Shown one piece after another: positions 48,838 to 57,177 of a stretch of 64,000 bases of DNA. Origin of the DNA: Clostridia bacterium (GTDB lineage Bacteria; Bacillota; Clostridia; Oscillospirales; Acutalibacteraceae); assembly GCA_017416485.1 (NCBI GenBank), contig JAFQCH010000009.1:17654-81653 (forward strand), written 5' to 3'. The notes under the pieces are model-generated. The model was given only the letters and a program-made list of their open reading frames with translations. It did not search any database and was not told the origin of the DNA. Both the position numbers and the translations under genes were made by a program. Numbering within the stretch: position 1 is the first letter of the stretch; each line of letters opens with the position of its first letter.

Positions 48838-49096
48838 AAATTACGGTTTGGCGGGGAAGTAGCCAATCACGGGGACGGGTCCGTGATTGACTCTAACATA
48901 TAACAAAAGCAGTCAATCATGGTTCCGTCCCCTGATTGGCGGCGAGTTTTATATATTTTTGCATCATTTTTGTTTAAATTTGTGCGTGGTCGTAAATCAG
49001 GGGACAGTACTGCGATTGCCTTTGAGAAATTGTTCGGCAATCACAGTAGCCGTCCCCGTGATTGACTCCCCCAACTTCCCCGATAAACCGTAATTT
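48838..49096. repeat. Family B intergenic element with about 45-bp terminal inverted repeats
   Basis: The left end AAATTACGGTTT-xx-CGGGGAAGT and the block CAATCACGGGGACGG recur inverted at the right end (49047-49096), where the halves are AAATTACGGTTTATCGGGGAAG and CAATCACGGGGACGG separated by a slightly longer spacer. A 259-bp non-coding MITE-like unit. It fills the gap between thiZ and the blaR1-like gene. Its terminal sequence also appears at 38088-38105. Confidence 0.7.
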
Positions 49097-49107
49097 TCTC
49101 GTTCAAT

Positions 49108-52100
49108 TCAATAAGTCCTATTGGTGACCCGGGTGACTATATTGTGCTCATCGTATTCCACAATCACCACATAATTATCTGCGGTAAAATGCGTGGATAC
49201 GCGCGGTTCTCCTCGTCCCGATTCAAGGAACAGATACTCTCCGTTCGGTGCAAAGGACTGCACATCCTTCAATGTGGATATTCCGCTGATCAGGCTTTCA
49301 AAATCCTTTACCGAGCCTTCGATATATCCCTTGAAATTCAGCACCACACAAGCAACATCCGTCACATTCTGTGTGATGGACTTCGGCACTGCCAATGTCA
49401 GCAGCCAACCGCTGGTAACATGTGATACTATCTGCGGATTCGCTCTTACAAAATACAGATCCAGAGATGTGCCGTTTTGTGCGCATCCCGCAAAAGAATA
49501 TGCAGTTTGCAGATCCGCTGCGTAAAGATAAACCAATATGAGGTCATTTTTTTCAAAAAATGTTTTATCAAATCGTTTGTTTCCGTAGGCATTCAAATTC
49601 AGATTTTCAACCATCCGTCCGACGGAGGTCCCCATACACAGAACAAAGCTGTTCAGCTCATCCTCATTTTTAATCCGCACAACGGGGTGCTCATTCTGCG
49701 TGCGGTCAACGGAAATTTCCTTCATAATGCTGACATCTATGCCGATGTGCCCCGAATGGATAAACTCCCATTCCATGTCTTCGGTCAACAAGATTTCTGT
49801 CGGCAGTTGCGGCTCGTTCTGATTTTCATAAACTGCAGAGATTGTTGCGCTGTAAGAAGAAACTTTTTCCGCTTGTGTTCTTGCAAGCATAACACAGAAC
49901 AAATAACCGTTTCCTTCAGGCTCACACCATGCAGGGACGCGCTCCCCGAAAACAATCGACAGTACGCCCTGACTTTCTGTCATTTCATACATAGAAAACT
50001 GTGAATATACAGACTCGCAATCCGCATAGAACAACAGCAATATATTCTCTTCAAAAAAGGCATCATCAAACCTTGATTCAAGTGTTGTGAAGCTATTATG
50101 CTTGCCCTTTTGTTTTTTCAAATCAAGCTCCATATGCTCCTGCATAACGGACTTAAAATCCTGCAGTTGCGCAACCGATTCAATTATTGTATAAGGGAGA
50201 TATTTCTGACTGCTCATCTGCATCTTTTCAGGCACTCCGAATTGCCTGCAGAAGGCATCGAATGTTTTTTCATTGCCGACAACATTACAGGATGTCCATG
50301 TAAAATCCGTGACCTTTTTAATAATCGGATTGGTTTTATGCTCATCAATGAAAGCCTGCACATCTGCGTTGCGGATATCAATACGGCTCGGCTCACTGTT
50401 GTCGGCTGCAGTCAGATATATATACATCGGCTTGACAGTATCGCTTGTGCTGCCGCCGCCGATTTGCAAAGTGAACATTTCGTCAATTTTATATATACGG
50501 ATATATAAGCCCGATCCGGTTTCAACACAATCGTATTTTTCAAAATCCGACCAGGTCAATGCAGCCCCTTTTTGGCTCAGGCTCACAACATCCTGCAAGG
50601 TCAGTTGTTCTGTCTGTGCAAGCGGTTTTTCTGCTTCTTTCAGAAAAGAAAAAATCAGGGTATATTCATTCTCCGCTTCCTGCAGAAGCAGCCATCCCTT
50701 TTCGGTTGCAGGTGCACTCTCCTTCGGATAAAAGCTTCGGTTGGCAACAAGCTGTCCGTCCTCAACACGCAGCCAATAGTCAAATTTGCCCCGATCCTGC
50801 AAAGCATATTCATTTTGTGCCGCAAAATCATACACAATAATTCGGTAATCGATCATTCCCGAGCCGAAGGCAACCGTTGTGCACAGCTCGGGCAGGCTGT
50901 CGCCTGTCAGGTCGCAGAACACGGCATTGAGGACAGGCATTCCCCGAATCAGCAGTTCTTCTTCGCCGTTTTGAACCGCATAAATCTGCCCTTCCTTCCA
51001 CTCAAAAACCGTATCAGGGAATGACGGGTGTTCATAACGCAGAACACTGCCCCAATCATAGGAATCCCTGCCGACATAATCAAACCAGACCTCAACGGCT
51101 ATGTCCTGCATCACGGCTTCGGGCAGCTTTTGCGTGCGGCTGAGCCTGTAAATCTGTCCGGGGACTTCATCATACGCCCCGATGTAGCCGCCGATGAGAC
51201 TGCCGTCGGAATACTGAATGATAAAATAATTCAGTTCGCTTTGTTCTCGCAATGCACCGTCCCAACCCTCACGGAAATACACCTGCCGGGCATTCAATAA
51301 TTTATAGTAAGCAGGCAAGGTCGATTCCACGGCGGCAATCAGTTTTTCCGTTCCGTCCGCGACAGGCACAAGTGTATAATGACAATGGAAATTGCCGTTA
51401 ATATAACGCACGGTGCTCAGGTTTTCGTCGATTTCATAGGTATATTCGCCTAATTCGCGGTTGGCACGGACAGCCCCGATGACGTTATCATAATAATAGC
51501 GGCTGACACGGTATTCATAGCCGCCGATTTCCTTGCTGACGGGGTTTGTCAGCAGGCACACAGCCGCAATGCAGCAGAGAATCACAGCGGCAATGAGGAT
51601 CCACAAGGTCGGTTTTTTGTAATGCAGAACGGTCTTGATGCGGTTTTTAACCCCGACCTCCCCGAATGCAAGCGGACAGGCGGCAATGCTCTTACGCGAC
51701 ACCGAGCAGTTGATCAGTGCCGAGGAATAGTCCTTTTTGTTCTGTATATCCATGTTACGGATGACCTTTTCATCGCAGGCAAGCTCAATATCTCTGCACA
51801 AAAGCACATATCCTGCCCACAGCACGGGATTGAACCAATGCACCGTCAGAAGCAGAAAGCCCAAGGGCTTCCACCAATGATCCCGTCGGGCAAGATGGGC
51901 ATTTTCATGTGCGAGCACATGGTTTACATCACTTTCAACCATGTCCGACGGCAAGAAAATACGGGGTCGGAATAACCCTAAAATAAACGGCGTGTCAATG
52001 CGGTCGCAGACAAAGACATTGCCTTCAAGAACAATGCTTTCCTTTGTCTTTTTGTGAAGACGTAAGAAACTGATTGCCGCATACAAAAGCATGCCGACCA

Positions 52101-52470
52101 TGCCGGCAATCCATAAGGCGGCGGCTACGAATGTAACAATCTGCAAAGGGTTGGCACTGTCGCCCGGGTTGGGTGCAAAGGAGTCCGACAAAATCGGATT
52201 GATCGTGCTGTTCAATGCGGGAATGCCCGAATGAATGACAGGCTCGGCAGTCATTGTAATGTCCGTCGGCACGGTCTGTGCACTCGGCAAGAGGCTTAAT
52301 ACACTTTCAAACGAAAACGGACAGACAAGGCGGAATGCAACCAAGCCCCACAAGGCAACATTGACCCACTTGGGGGCTTTTTTCAGAATGAGCCGCAACA
52401 CGCAGACCGCCAACACGATCCAGCTTGCCGTGATGCTCATGTTCAGAATCTGCAAAAACAGGTTTTCCAC
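49108..52470 (-). CDS. BlaR1/MecR1-type M56 peptidase antirepressor with very large sensor region
   Basis: 1120 residues, roughly twice the size of BlaR1. Start is GTG at 52470 with GGGAGGG before it. Residues about 1-320 are the membrane M56 metalloprotease module: helices at about 12-30, 40-60, 117-145 and 296-316 and the zinc motif His188-Glu-x-x-His192 (LAHENAHLARRDHW), followed by CRDIELACDEKVIRNMDIQN. In place of a penicillin-binding sensor the outer part, about 320-1120, is some 800 residues of beta-rich sequence without SxxK motif. It should sense an unknown extracellular signal and cut the repressor. Encoded 2 nt after the BlaI-like gene. Confidence 0.85.
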   Translation of the reverse strand: MENLFLQILNMSITASWIVLAVCVLRLILKKAPKWVNVALWGLVAFRLVCPFSFESVLSLLPSAQTVPTDITMTAEPVIHSGIPALNSTINPILSDSFAPNPGDSANPLQIVTFVAAALWIAGMVGMLLYAAISFLRLHKKTKESIVLEGNVFVCDRIDTPFILGLFRPRIFLPSDMVESDVNHVLAHENAHLARRDHWWKPLGFLLLTVHWFNPVLWAGYVLLCRDIELACDEKVIRNMDIQNKKDYSSALINCSVSRKSIAACPLAFGEVGVKNRIKTVLHYKKPTLWILIAAVILCCIAAVCLLTNPVSKEIGGYEYRVSRYYYDNVIGAVRANRELGEYTYEIDENLSTVRYINGNFHCHYTLVPVADGTEKLIAAVESTLPAYYKLLNARQVYFREGWDGALREQSELNYFIIQYSDGSLIGGYIGAYDEVPGQIYRLSRTQKLPEAVMQDIAVEVWFDYVGRDSYDWGSVLRYEHPSFPDTVFEWKEGQIYAVQNGEEELLIRGMPVLNAVFCDLTGDSLPELCTTVAFGSGMIDYRIIVYDFAAQNEYALQDRGKFDYWLRVEDGQLVANRSFYPKESAPATEKGWLLLQEAENEYTLIFSFLKEAEKPLAQTEQLTLQDVVSLSQKGAALTWSDFEKYDCVETGSGLYIRIYKIDEMFTLQIGGGSTSDTVKPMYIYLTAADNSEPSRIDIRNADVQAFIDEHKTNPIIKKVTDFTWTSCNVVGNEKTFDAFCRQFGVPEKMQMSSQKYLPYTIIESVAQLQDFKSVMQEHMELDLKKQKGKHNSFTTLESRFDDAFFEENILLLFYADCESVYSQFSMYEMTESQGVLSIVFGERVPAWCEPEGNGYLFCVMLARTQAEKVSSYSATISAVYENQNEPQLPTEILLTEDMEWEFIHSGHIGIDVSIMKEISVDRTQNEHPVVRIKNEDELNSFVLCMGTSVGRMVENLNLNAYGNKRFDKTFFEKNDLILVYLYAADLQTAYSFAGCAQNGTSLDLYFVRANPQIVSHVTSGWLLTLAVPKSITQNVTDVACVVLNFKGYIEGSVKDFESLISGISTLKDVQSFAPNGEYLFLESGRGEPRVSTHFTADNYVVIVEYDEHNIVTRVTNRTY

Positions 52471-52472
52471 AT

Positions 52473-52835
52473 TTATCCCTCCCCGAATTCGTCCACCATT
52501 TTGCGCAATTGTGCGATTTCGTCTTCATTCAACTTTTTGCGCTTTGTGAATGCCGCCAAAAATGCAGGCAGTGAACCGCCGAAGGTGTCTTCGACAAATT
52601 TTTCGCTTTGTGCGCAGTAAAAATCGTCACGGGTAATCAGTGCAGTAACCGTTCCCTTTTCATTTTTAAAAATCCCCTTTTCGCACAGGCGCTTGAGCAC
52701 GGTATAAGTTGTGGATTTTTTCCATTGCAGCTGCTGTTCGCACAGGCTGACAAGCTGTGCGGATGACAGCGGTGCATTTTCCCAGATGATGTCGGCAAAG
52801 CGGCTTTCCACCGCACCGAGTTGATAAACATTCAT
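52473..52835 (-). CDS. BlaI/MecI/CopY-family repressor
   Basis: 120 residues; GGGAGGTC precedes ATG. Winged-helix motifs LGAVESRFADIIWENAPLSS, KKSTTYTVLKRLCEKGIFKN and EKGTVTALITRDDFYCAQSE are as in BlaI, with the C-terminal dimer part. It represses its own promoter through the twin operators at 52858-52899 and is inactivated when the downstream M56 protease cuts it. What the pair controls besides itself is not visible; no beta-lactamase is adjacent. Confidence 0.92.
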   Translation of the reverse strand: MNVYQLGAVESRFADIIWENAPLSSAQLVSLCEQQLQWKKSTTYTVLKRLCEKGIFKNEKGTVTALITRDDFYCAQSEKFVEDTFGGSLPAFLAAFTKRKKLNEDEIAQLRKMVDEFGEG

Positions 52836-52857
52836 AAAAAAGACCTCCCAAAAATTG

Positions 52858-52910
52858 GTTTACACTTTGTAGACTATTTTTAGTTTACACCATGTAGACC
52901 GATTTGTCAA
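52858..52910 (-). promoter_or_regulatory. Promoter and twin operators of the blaI-blaR1-like operon
   Basis: On the minus strand TTGACA (52910-52905), 17-nt spacer, TAAACT (52887-52882). Two near-identical dyads GTTTACA-x3-TGTAGAC (52858-52874 and 52883-52899) overlap or follow the -10 box. They have the TACA/TGTA form of BlaI/MecI operators. Confidence 0.85.
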
Positions 52911-52928
52911 GAAAAAATGCAAAAAAAT

Positions 52929-53048
52929 CCATTGAAAACTTACATGATAAATCAGACAAGTTTTCAATAAATATCTTGATTTCTCTGCAACGGCGGTGTA
53001 TAATATCCATTGAAAAGTTACATGATAAATCAAATAAGTTTTCAATGG
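52929..53048 (+). promoter_or_regulatory. Twin palindromic repeats framing the promoter of the DUF4143 gene
   Basis: Two 40-bp copies, both with ATTGAAAA...TTTTCAAT ends and TTACATGATAAATCA inside, at 52929-52968 and 53007-53048. Between them is TTGATT (52976-52981), 17-nt spacer, TATAAT (52999-53004). The right copy runs into the ribosome site TGGAGG. They look like paired operators or an RNA hairpin controlling the gene. Confidence 0.65.
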
Positions 53049-53056
53049 AGGACAAT

Positions 53057-54358
53057 ATGGAAATAAAAAGAGACCGCTATCTGCAGGAACTGATTTCCTA
53101 TATGTGGGACGGACAGATCAAAGTGATCACAGGAATCCGTCGTTGCGGAAAATCATATTTACTCAGAACACTGTTTCGTAATTACCTGCTGAAACAAGGG
53201 ATCAAAGCAGAGCAGATTCTTTCTTTTGAACTGGATCTTGCAAAAGATATCAAATATCGCAATCCGCTTTTGCTTGCAGAAGATGTCAGAAATAAAGTCG
53301 CAGAGCAAAACGAATCATTCTATCTGTTTATTGATGAAATTCAATTATCCGATGCGGTTGCAAATCCGTATAATAAAGACGGCAAAAAAATCACCTTTTA
53401 CGATGCACTCAATGATCTGCGGTCAATTCCGAATCTCGATATTTATGTGACGGGCAGTAACTCAAAAATGCTGTCAAGCGACATTCTGACTGAATTCCGC
53501 GGCCGCAGTGATGAAATCCGTGTGCACCCGTTGAATTTTTCCGAATATTATGCGGCGGTCGGCGGTGACAAATATGATGCATTTGACAGTTACGCATTTT
53601 TCGGCGGTATGCCGCTGATTCTTACCCGACCGAACGACAATGCAAAAATGCAGTATCTGCAATCTCTTTTTTCGGAAGTGTATCTGAAAGACATTATTGA
53701 ACGCAAAAATATCAAACGGGCAGATGTGCTTGATTCGGTTTTAGATCTGCTTTGTTCATCTGTCGGCTCGCTCACCAATCCGAACAATGTGGCAAATGCG
53801 CTCAACTCCCGTCAAAAACGAAGCGGTGAAGATACCGTTGCACAAAACACGGTGAAAACCTATATGGATCACCTTGCGGATTCTTTTCTGTTCAGCGAAT
53901 GCAAGCGTTGGGATGTAAAAGGAAAAAACTATTTTGATTATCCGAACAAATATTATTGTGAGGACATCGGTCTGCGTAATGCCCGCATCGGATTCCGTCA
54001 ACAGGAAATGACCCATATCATGGAAAATATAATTTACAATGACCTGATTACCCGCGGTTGCAAGGTGGACATCGGCATTGTATACGGCAACGAAAAGGAT
54101 AAAAACGGCAGAACGGTTCCCGTTGCGCGCGAAATCGACTTCATTGCCCACACGGGCGGGAAAAAGATTTATATTCAATCCGCCTATGCACTGCCCGATG
54201 AAGAAAAAGCCGAAACCGAAAACAAACCCTTCTCCCTGACAGGCGATTCATTTCCGAAAATCATTGTCCGCAATGACATCCGCAAACGCTGGTACGATGA
54301 CAACGGCATTCTCAACATCGGTATCATCGATTTTCTTCTGGATACACATATTCTTTAA
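53057..54358 (+). CDS. AAA-type ATPase of the AAA_14/DUF4143 family
   Basis: 433 residues from ATG 53057, with TGGAGGACAAT before it; the frame is open upstream through the repeats. Walker A in GIRRCGKSYLLRTLFRN, Walker B in YLFIDEIQLSDAV, sensor region IYVTGSNSKMLSSDIL followed by RGRSDEIRVHPLNFSEY. The C-terminal DUF4143 part (about 240-430) holds TVKTYMDHLADSFLFSECKR and the nuclease-like region REIDFIAHTGGKKIYIQSAY, whose E-D...Q-x-A pattern recalls restriction-endonuclease folds. The biological role of this large family is unknown. Convergent to HEPN/MNT. Confidence 0.88.
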   Translation: MEIKRDRYLQELISYMWDGQIKVITGIRRCGKSYLLRTLFRNYLLKQGIKAEQILSFELDLAKDIKYRNPLLLAEDVRNKVAEQNESFYLFIDEIQLSDAVANPYNKDGKKITFYDALNDLRSIPNLDIYVTGSNSKMLSSDILTEFRGRSDEIRVHPLNFSEYYAAVGGDKYDAFDSYAFFGGMPLILTRPNDNAKMQYLQSLFSEVYLKDIIERKNIKRADVLDSVLDLLCSSVGSLTNPNNVANALNSRQKRSGEDTVAQNTVKTYMDHLADSFLFSECKRWDVKGKNYFDYPNKYYCEDIGLRNARIGFRQQEMTHIMENIIYNDLITRGCKVDIGIVYGNEKDKNGRTVPVAREIDFIAHTGGKKIYIQSAYALPDEEKAETENKPFSLTGDSFPKIIVRNDIRKRWYDDNGILNIGIIDFLLDTHIL

Positions 54359-54375
54359 TATCGCAACACAGCCAA

Positions 54376-54408
54376 AATCCCCCGAAGTCTTTTGAACTTC
54401 GGGGGATT
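54376..54408. terminator. Terminator between the DUF4143 gene and the HEPN gene
   Basis: AATCCCCCGAAGT / ACTTCGGGGGATT perfect stem with CTTTTGA loop; T-rich on the minus side. Confidence 0.75.
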
Positions 54409-54415
54409 GATGATT

Positions 54416-54814
54416 TTAAATCTTTGTTTTTAAATATTCCGAAACGGTTTTGTAAAATTCAGCGGCTTCTGCGACCTGTTTTCTCACTTCCTCATGGGAA
54501 ATAATGAAAAAGTCCTCGTAATCGCTGTCGGTGCGTAATGAAAATGCACTTTTAATAATATCGGACATCCGCTTGTCAAAAATACCGGTTTTGATATAAT
54601 CCATCTGAAAATACGCAATCACACCGGAATGCTTTTTGAAGTCTTTTCCGTCCAATGCAAACAAGGCTCTGACTGCGTGAAAAATTGCATAATAGGAACG
54701 GTTTGCGGCAGTGTCGTACATCTCAAGTTCCAATGTTTTTTCGGCATCAGCCAAAAACTCGGCAGCTTTTTCAAGACGGTATCTGCACAATGCAATCTGC
54801 TCATTCGTGTACAT
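54416..54814 (-). CDS. HEPN-domain protein, putative toxin of an MNT-HEPN pair
   Basis: 132 residues from ATG 54814; the ATG 12 bases upstream is too close to the ribosome site AGGGATGG. All-helical HEPN domain with CRYRLEKAAEFLADAEKTLE, then ANRSYYAIFHAVRALFALDG, where Arg-x6-His is the putative RNase centre, and a later HSGVIAYFQMDYIKTGIFD. In characterised pairs HEPN cleaves RNA and MNT silences it by adding AMP. Its start overlaps the MNT stop by 14 nt. The Arg-x4-His-x-Tyr motif of the best studied toxins is not present, so the mechanism may differ. Confidence 0.85.
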   Translation of the reverse strand: MYTNEQIALCRYRLEKAAEFLADAEKTLELEMYDTAANRSYYAIFHAVRALFALDGKDFKKHSGVIAYFQMDYIKTGIFDKRMSDIIKSAFSLRTDSDYEDFFIISHEEVRKQVAEAAEFYKTVSEYLKTKI

Positions 54815-55145
54815 ACGAAACACCATCCCTGATTACATTCTGAAAGAACGGCAATGCGGCAGAATAAGTATGAAAAGTTTCAGTATCCTGTAACTTAACA
54901 GAAAGCAGCACCCCGTAGCGAAGATCAATTTCCGCAGAAAAATCACTGACGGCACGGCGATACTTCACCAGTTTGTCACGACTCATATCTACCAATGCCA
55001 ACACATCTATGTCCGATTCTTCGTCGTGGTCTCCACGGGCATAAGAACCATACAAAATCACATCCGATAATTTGTCTCCAAAAATCTCTGATAAGCCCAA
55101 CAAAGTAGCATTCATAACATTCTGCAACTCATTTTGCGTACACAT
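54801..55145 (-). CDS. MNT-type nucleotidyltransferase, putative antitoxin
   Basis: 114 residues from the ATG at 55145; upstream in-frame starts sit on or before the ribosome site GAAAGGATGG. The signature is YGSYARGDHDEESDIDVLAL, the GS-x10-D-x-D motif that binds metal and NTP in DNA polymerase beta-like minimal nucleotidyltransferases. A third acidic residue occurs in SAEIDLRYGVL. In MNT-HEPN systems the enzyme AMPylates the HEPN partner. First gene of the pair. Confidence 0.87.
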   Translation of the reverse strand: MCTQNELQNVMNATLLGLSEIFGDKLSDVILYGSYARGDHDEESDIDVLALVDMSRDKLVKYRRAVSDFSAEIDLRYGVLLSVKLQDTETFHTYSAALPFFQNVIRDGVSYVHE

Positions 55146-55207
55146 TACCTTCACCATCCTTTCATAATTATTATACCTTAAAAACATTGAAAAATCAACA
55201 ACACAAA

Positions 55208-56215
55208 TCAGATCTGATAAAATCCGACCTTTTTCATTGCCTTGCGGACGGTGCGTTCGGCAATGCGGGCGGCTCGCTCTGCGCCGTCCTTTGCGCAGGC
55301 TTCAAGGTATGCCTTGTCGCCGAGCAGACGAAGGTATTCTTCGCGAACGGGGCGAAGTTCCTCGGCGGTGGCTTCTGCAACGGCAAGTTTGAAATCGCCG
55401 TAACCTTTGCCTGCAAATTCGTTTTCGATTTCCTCGAAGGACTTGCCCGTGCAGCAGGAATAGATGCTCATGAGGTTGGAAACACCGGGCTTTTCGGGGC
55501 TGTATTTCACGCAGGCCTCGGAGTCGGTGACGGCAGACTTGATTTTGCGGACGATGGTGTCGGTGTCGTCGGTCATGGACACGAAGGACTTGACATTGGG
55601 GTCGGATTTGCTCATCTTCTTATCAGGTTCCTGCAGAGACATGATTCTTGCTCCCGTTTTGCCGATGAAGGGTTCGGGCACGGTGAAGGTCTGACCGTAG
55701 ATGCCGTTGAAACGGTCGGCAATATCACGGCACAGCTCCATGTGCTGCTTCTGATCGTCACCGATGGGCACGAAATCCGCCTGATACAGCAGAATATCCG
55801 CCGCCATGAGCACGGGATAGGTGAACAGACCGACATTGATATTGTCTGCGTGCTTCTGTGATTTATCCTTGAACTGTGTCATGCGCGAAGCCTCACCGAA
55901 CATGGTATAGCAATTGAGCAACCATGCCAGCTTTGCGTGGGCATCCACATGGCTCTGAATGAACACAATATTTTTCTGCGGGTCAAGGTCAAGTGCCAAC
56001 AGCATGGCATACATTTCTCTTGTGCGCTGTCTGAGCACGGCAGGTTCGGTACGTACAGTGATGGCGTGCAGGTCCGCAACACCGAAAATGCAGTCATAAT
56101 CCTGTGCCATGTTCTTCCAGTTGCGGAATGCACCAAGGTAGTTGCCCAGTGTCGGTGTACCCGAGGACTGCACAAGACTCAATACTCTTTTGGGGGCTTC
56201 TGTTTTATTTTCCAT
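55208..56215 (-). CDS. trpS: Tryptophanyl-tRNA synthetase
   Basis: 335 residues, normal for bacterial TrpRS; AGAGAGGAAAAAACA precedes ATG. Class I motifs are the HIGH-like PTLGNYLGAF and KMSKSDPN, plus GVADLHAITV, CTYPVLMAADILLYQADFVPIGDDQKQH-type specificity region (YPVLMAADILLYQADFVP). It charges tRNA-Trp in the cytoplasm. Lies 15 nt after the nitroreductase gene and no T-box leader is present, so it depends on the upstream promoter. Confidence 0.96.
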   Translation of the reverse strand: MENKTEAPKRVLSLVQSSGTPTLGNYLGAFRNWKNMAQDYDCIFGVADLHAITVRTEPAVLRQRTREMYAMLLALDLDPQKNIVFIQSHVDAHAKLAWLLNCYTMFGEASRMTQFKDKSQKHADNINVGLFTYPVLMAADILLYQADFVPIGDDQKQHMELCRDIADRFNGIYGQTFTVPEPFIGKTGARIMSLQEPDKKMSKSDPNVKSFVSMTDDTDTIVRKIKSAVTDSEACVKYSPEKPGVSNLMSIYSCCTGKSFEEIENEFAGKGYGDFKLAVAEATAEELRPVREEYLRLLGDKAYLEACAKDGAERAARIAERTVRKAMKKVGFYQI

Positions 56216-56230
56216 TGTTTTTTCCTCTCT

Positions 56231-56782
56231 TTACAGCGCAAGCTCTTTAATAATTTCCACTCTGCCTTCGGCTCTGGGCTTGGGGGCAGGGTCTTCGTCG
56301 GGATAACCGACGGCAATGGCAATCAGGAATTTATAATCCTCGGGGATGTTCATTCTCTTTTTCCAGACATTGCCTTCGGGCTCGTTCATCAATCCGCCGA
56401 CACTTGCAATGATGCAGGTGCCAAGGCCCATGCTCTTCGCGGCAATGCAGATGTTTTCGGTCATGATACCGCCGTCCATGGCAGAGTTGCCCTCGGCAAA
56501 CAGAAAGATAAGGGTCGGTGCATTCTGATAAACAGGGCTGATGTTCCAGTTGGTGTAAGCGGGGGTATCCCAACCGACTTTATTCTTAAAATCAACATTG
56601 AGGGCTTCGAGTGCTTTTTTGTCCTGCAACACGCGGATGTGGCAGGGCTGACCGTTTCTGCCGCTGGGTGCCCACACGGCGGCTTCAAGAATAGCGGACA
56701 GTTGTTCGTCACTGATCTGTTCATCCTTATAAAAACGGATGGTTCGGCGGTCGAGAATGGTTTTGAGAACAATATTTTCCAT
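56231..56782 (-). CDS. Nitroreductase-family FMN protein
   Basis: 183 residues from the ATG at 56782, with CGGAGAAATG before it. Family motifs: ILDRRTIRFYKDEQISDEQL (FMN phosphate binding RRxxRxF), AAVWAPSGRNGQPCHIRVL, and AAKSMGLGTCIIASVGGL. Flavin-dependent NAD(P)H oxidoreductase of the small anaerobe type; substrate unknown. First gene of an operon with trpS. Confidence 0.9.
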   Translation of the reverse strand: MENIVLKTILDRRTIRFYKDEQISDEQLSAILEAAVWAPSGRNGQPCHIRVLQDKKALEALNVDFKNKVGWDTPAYTNWNISPVYQNAPTLIFLFAEGNSAMDGGIMTENICIAAKSMGLGTCIIASVGGLMNEPEGNVWKKRMNIPEDYKFLIAIAVGYPDEDPAPKPRAEGRVEIIKELAL

Positions 56783-56812
56783 TTTACATTTCTCCGATTT
56801 AAAATATATATT

Positions 56813-56841
56813 ACAATACCATAAATATTTTGTTTTTGCAA
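56813..56841 (-). promoter_or_regulatory. Promoter of the nitroreductase-trpS operon
   Basis: TTGCAA (56841-56836), 17-nt spacer, TATTGT (56818-56813) on the minus strand. Confidence 0.5.
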
Positions 56842-56850
56842 GATGAGAAG

Positions 56851-56879
56851 TTGACAATTACAGAAAATAAGGGTAAAAT
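56851..56879 (+). promoter_or_regulatory. Promoter of the 56.9-58.7 kb operon
   Basis: TTGACA (56851-56856), 17-nt spacer, TAAAAT (56874-56879), divergent to the nitroreductase promoter. Confidence 0.75.
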
Positions 56880-56910
56880 ATAATACAGATTCATTACGGA
56901 GGTAATTCAC

Positions 56911-57177
56911 ATGAAAAAAATGTATATTCTTTCCCTTTTTGCCATTCTTCTTTTGCCCCTGTTCGGCATTTCCGCTTCGGCAGCGGGACTGCACATTGCG
57001 GCGGGACTTCCCAATTATCCGCTTATTATTGCCTGCGTGGTCGGCGGTGCATTGGCAGTGTTCCTGCTTGCCATGTTTGCCATGAAATACAAACGCAAAG
57101 GCACCGTTTCGGCAGAAGAACAGACACAGTTGCCCGAAGAAACCGCTGAAAACACGGAGGAAGAAAGCAATGACTGA
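56911..57177 (+). CDS. Small membrane protein with signal sequence
   Basis: 88 residues; ACGGAGG precedes ATG. Signal-like residues 1-24 (MYILSLFAILLLPLFGISAS), then a second hydrophobic segment about 38-60 (LIIACVVGGALAVFLLAMFA) and a cytoplasmic acidic tail EEQTQLPEETAENTEEESND. Single-pass membrane protein of unknown function, probably small and exported. Overlaps the hydrolase gene by 8 nt, so the two are co-translated. Confidence 0.75.
   Translation: MKKMYILSLFAILLLPLFGISASAAGLHIAAGLPNYPLIIACVVGGALAVFLLAMFAMKYKRKGTVSAEEQTQLPEETAENTEEESND

Noticed and set aside
56216..56230. T-box leader for trpS
   Set aside because: Only 15 nt separate trpS from the upstream gene, with no specifier loop or antiterminator.
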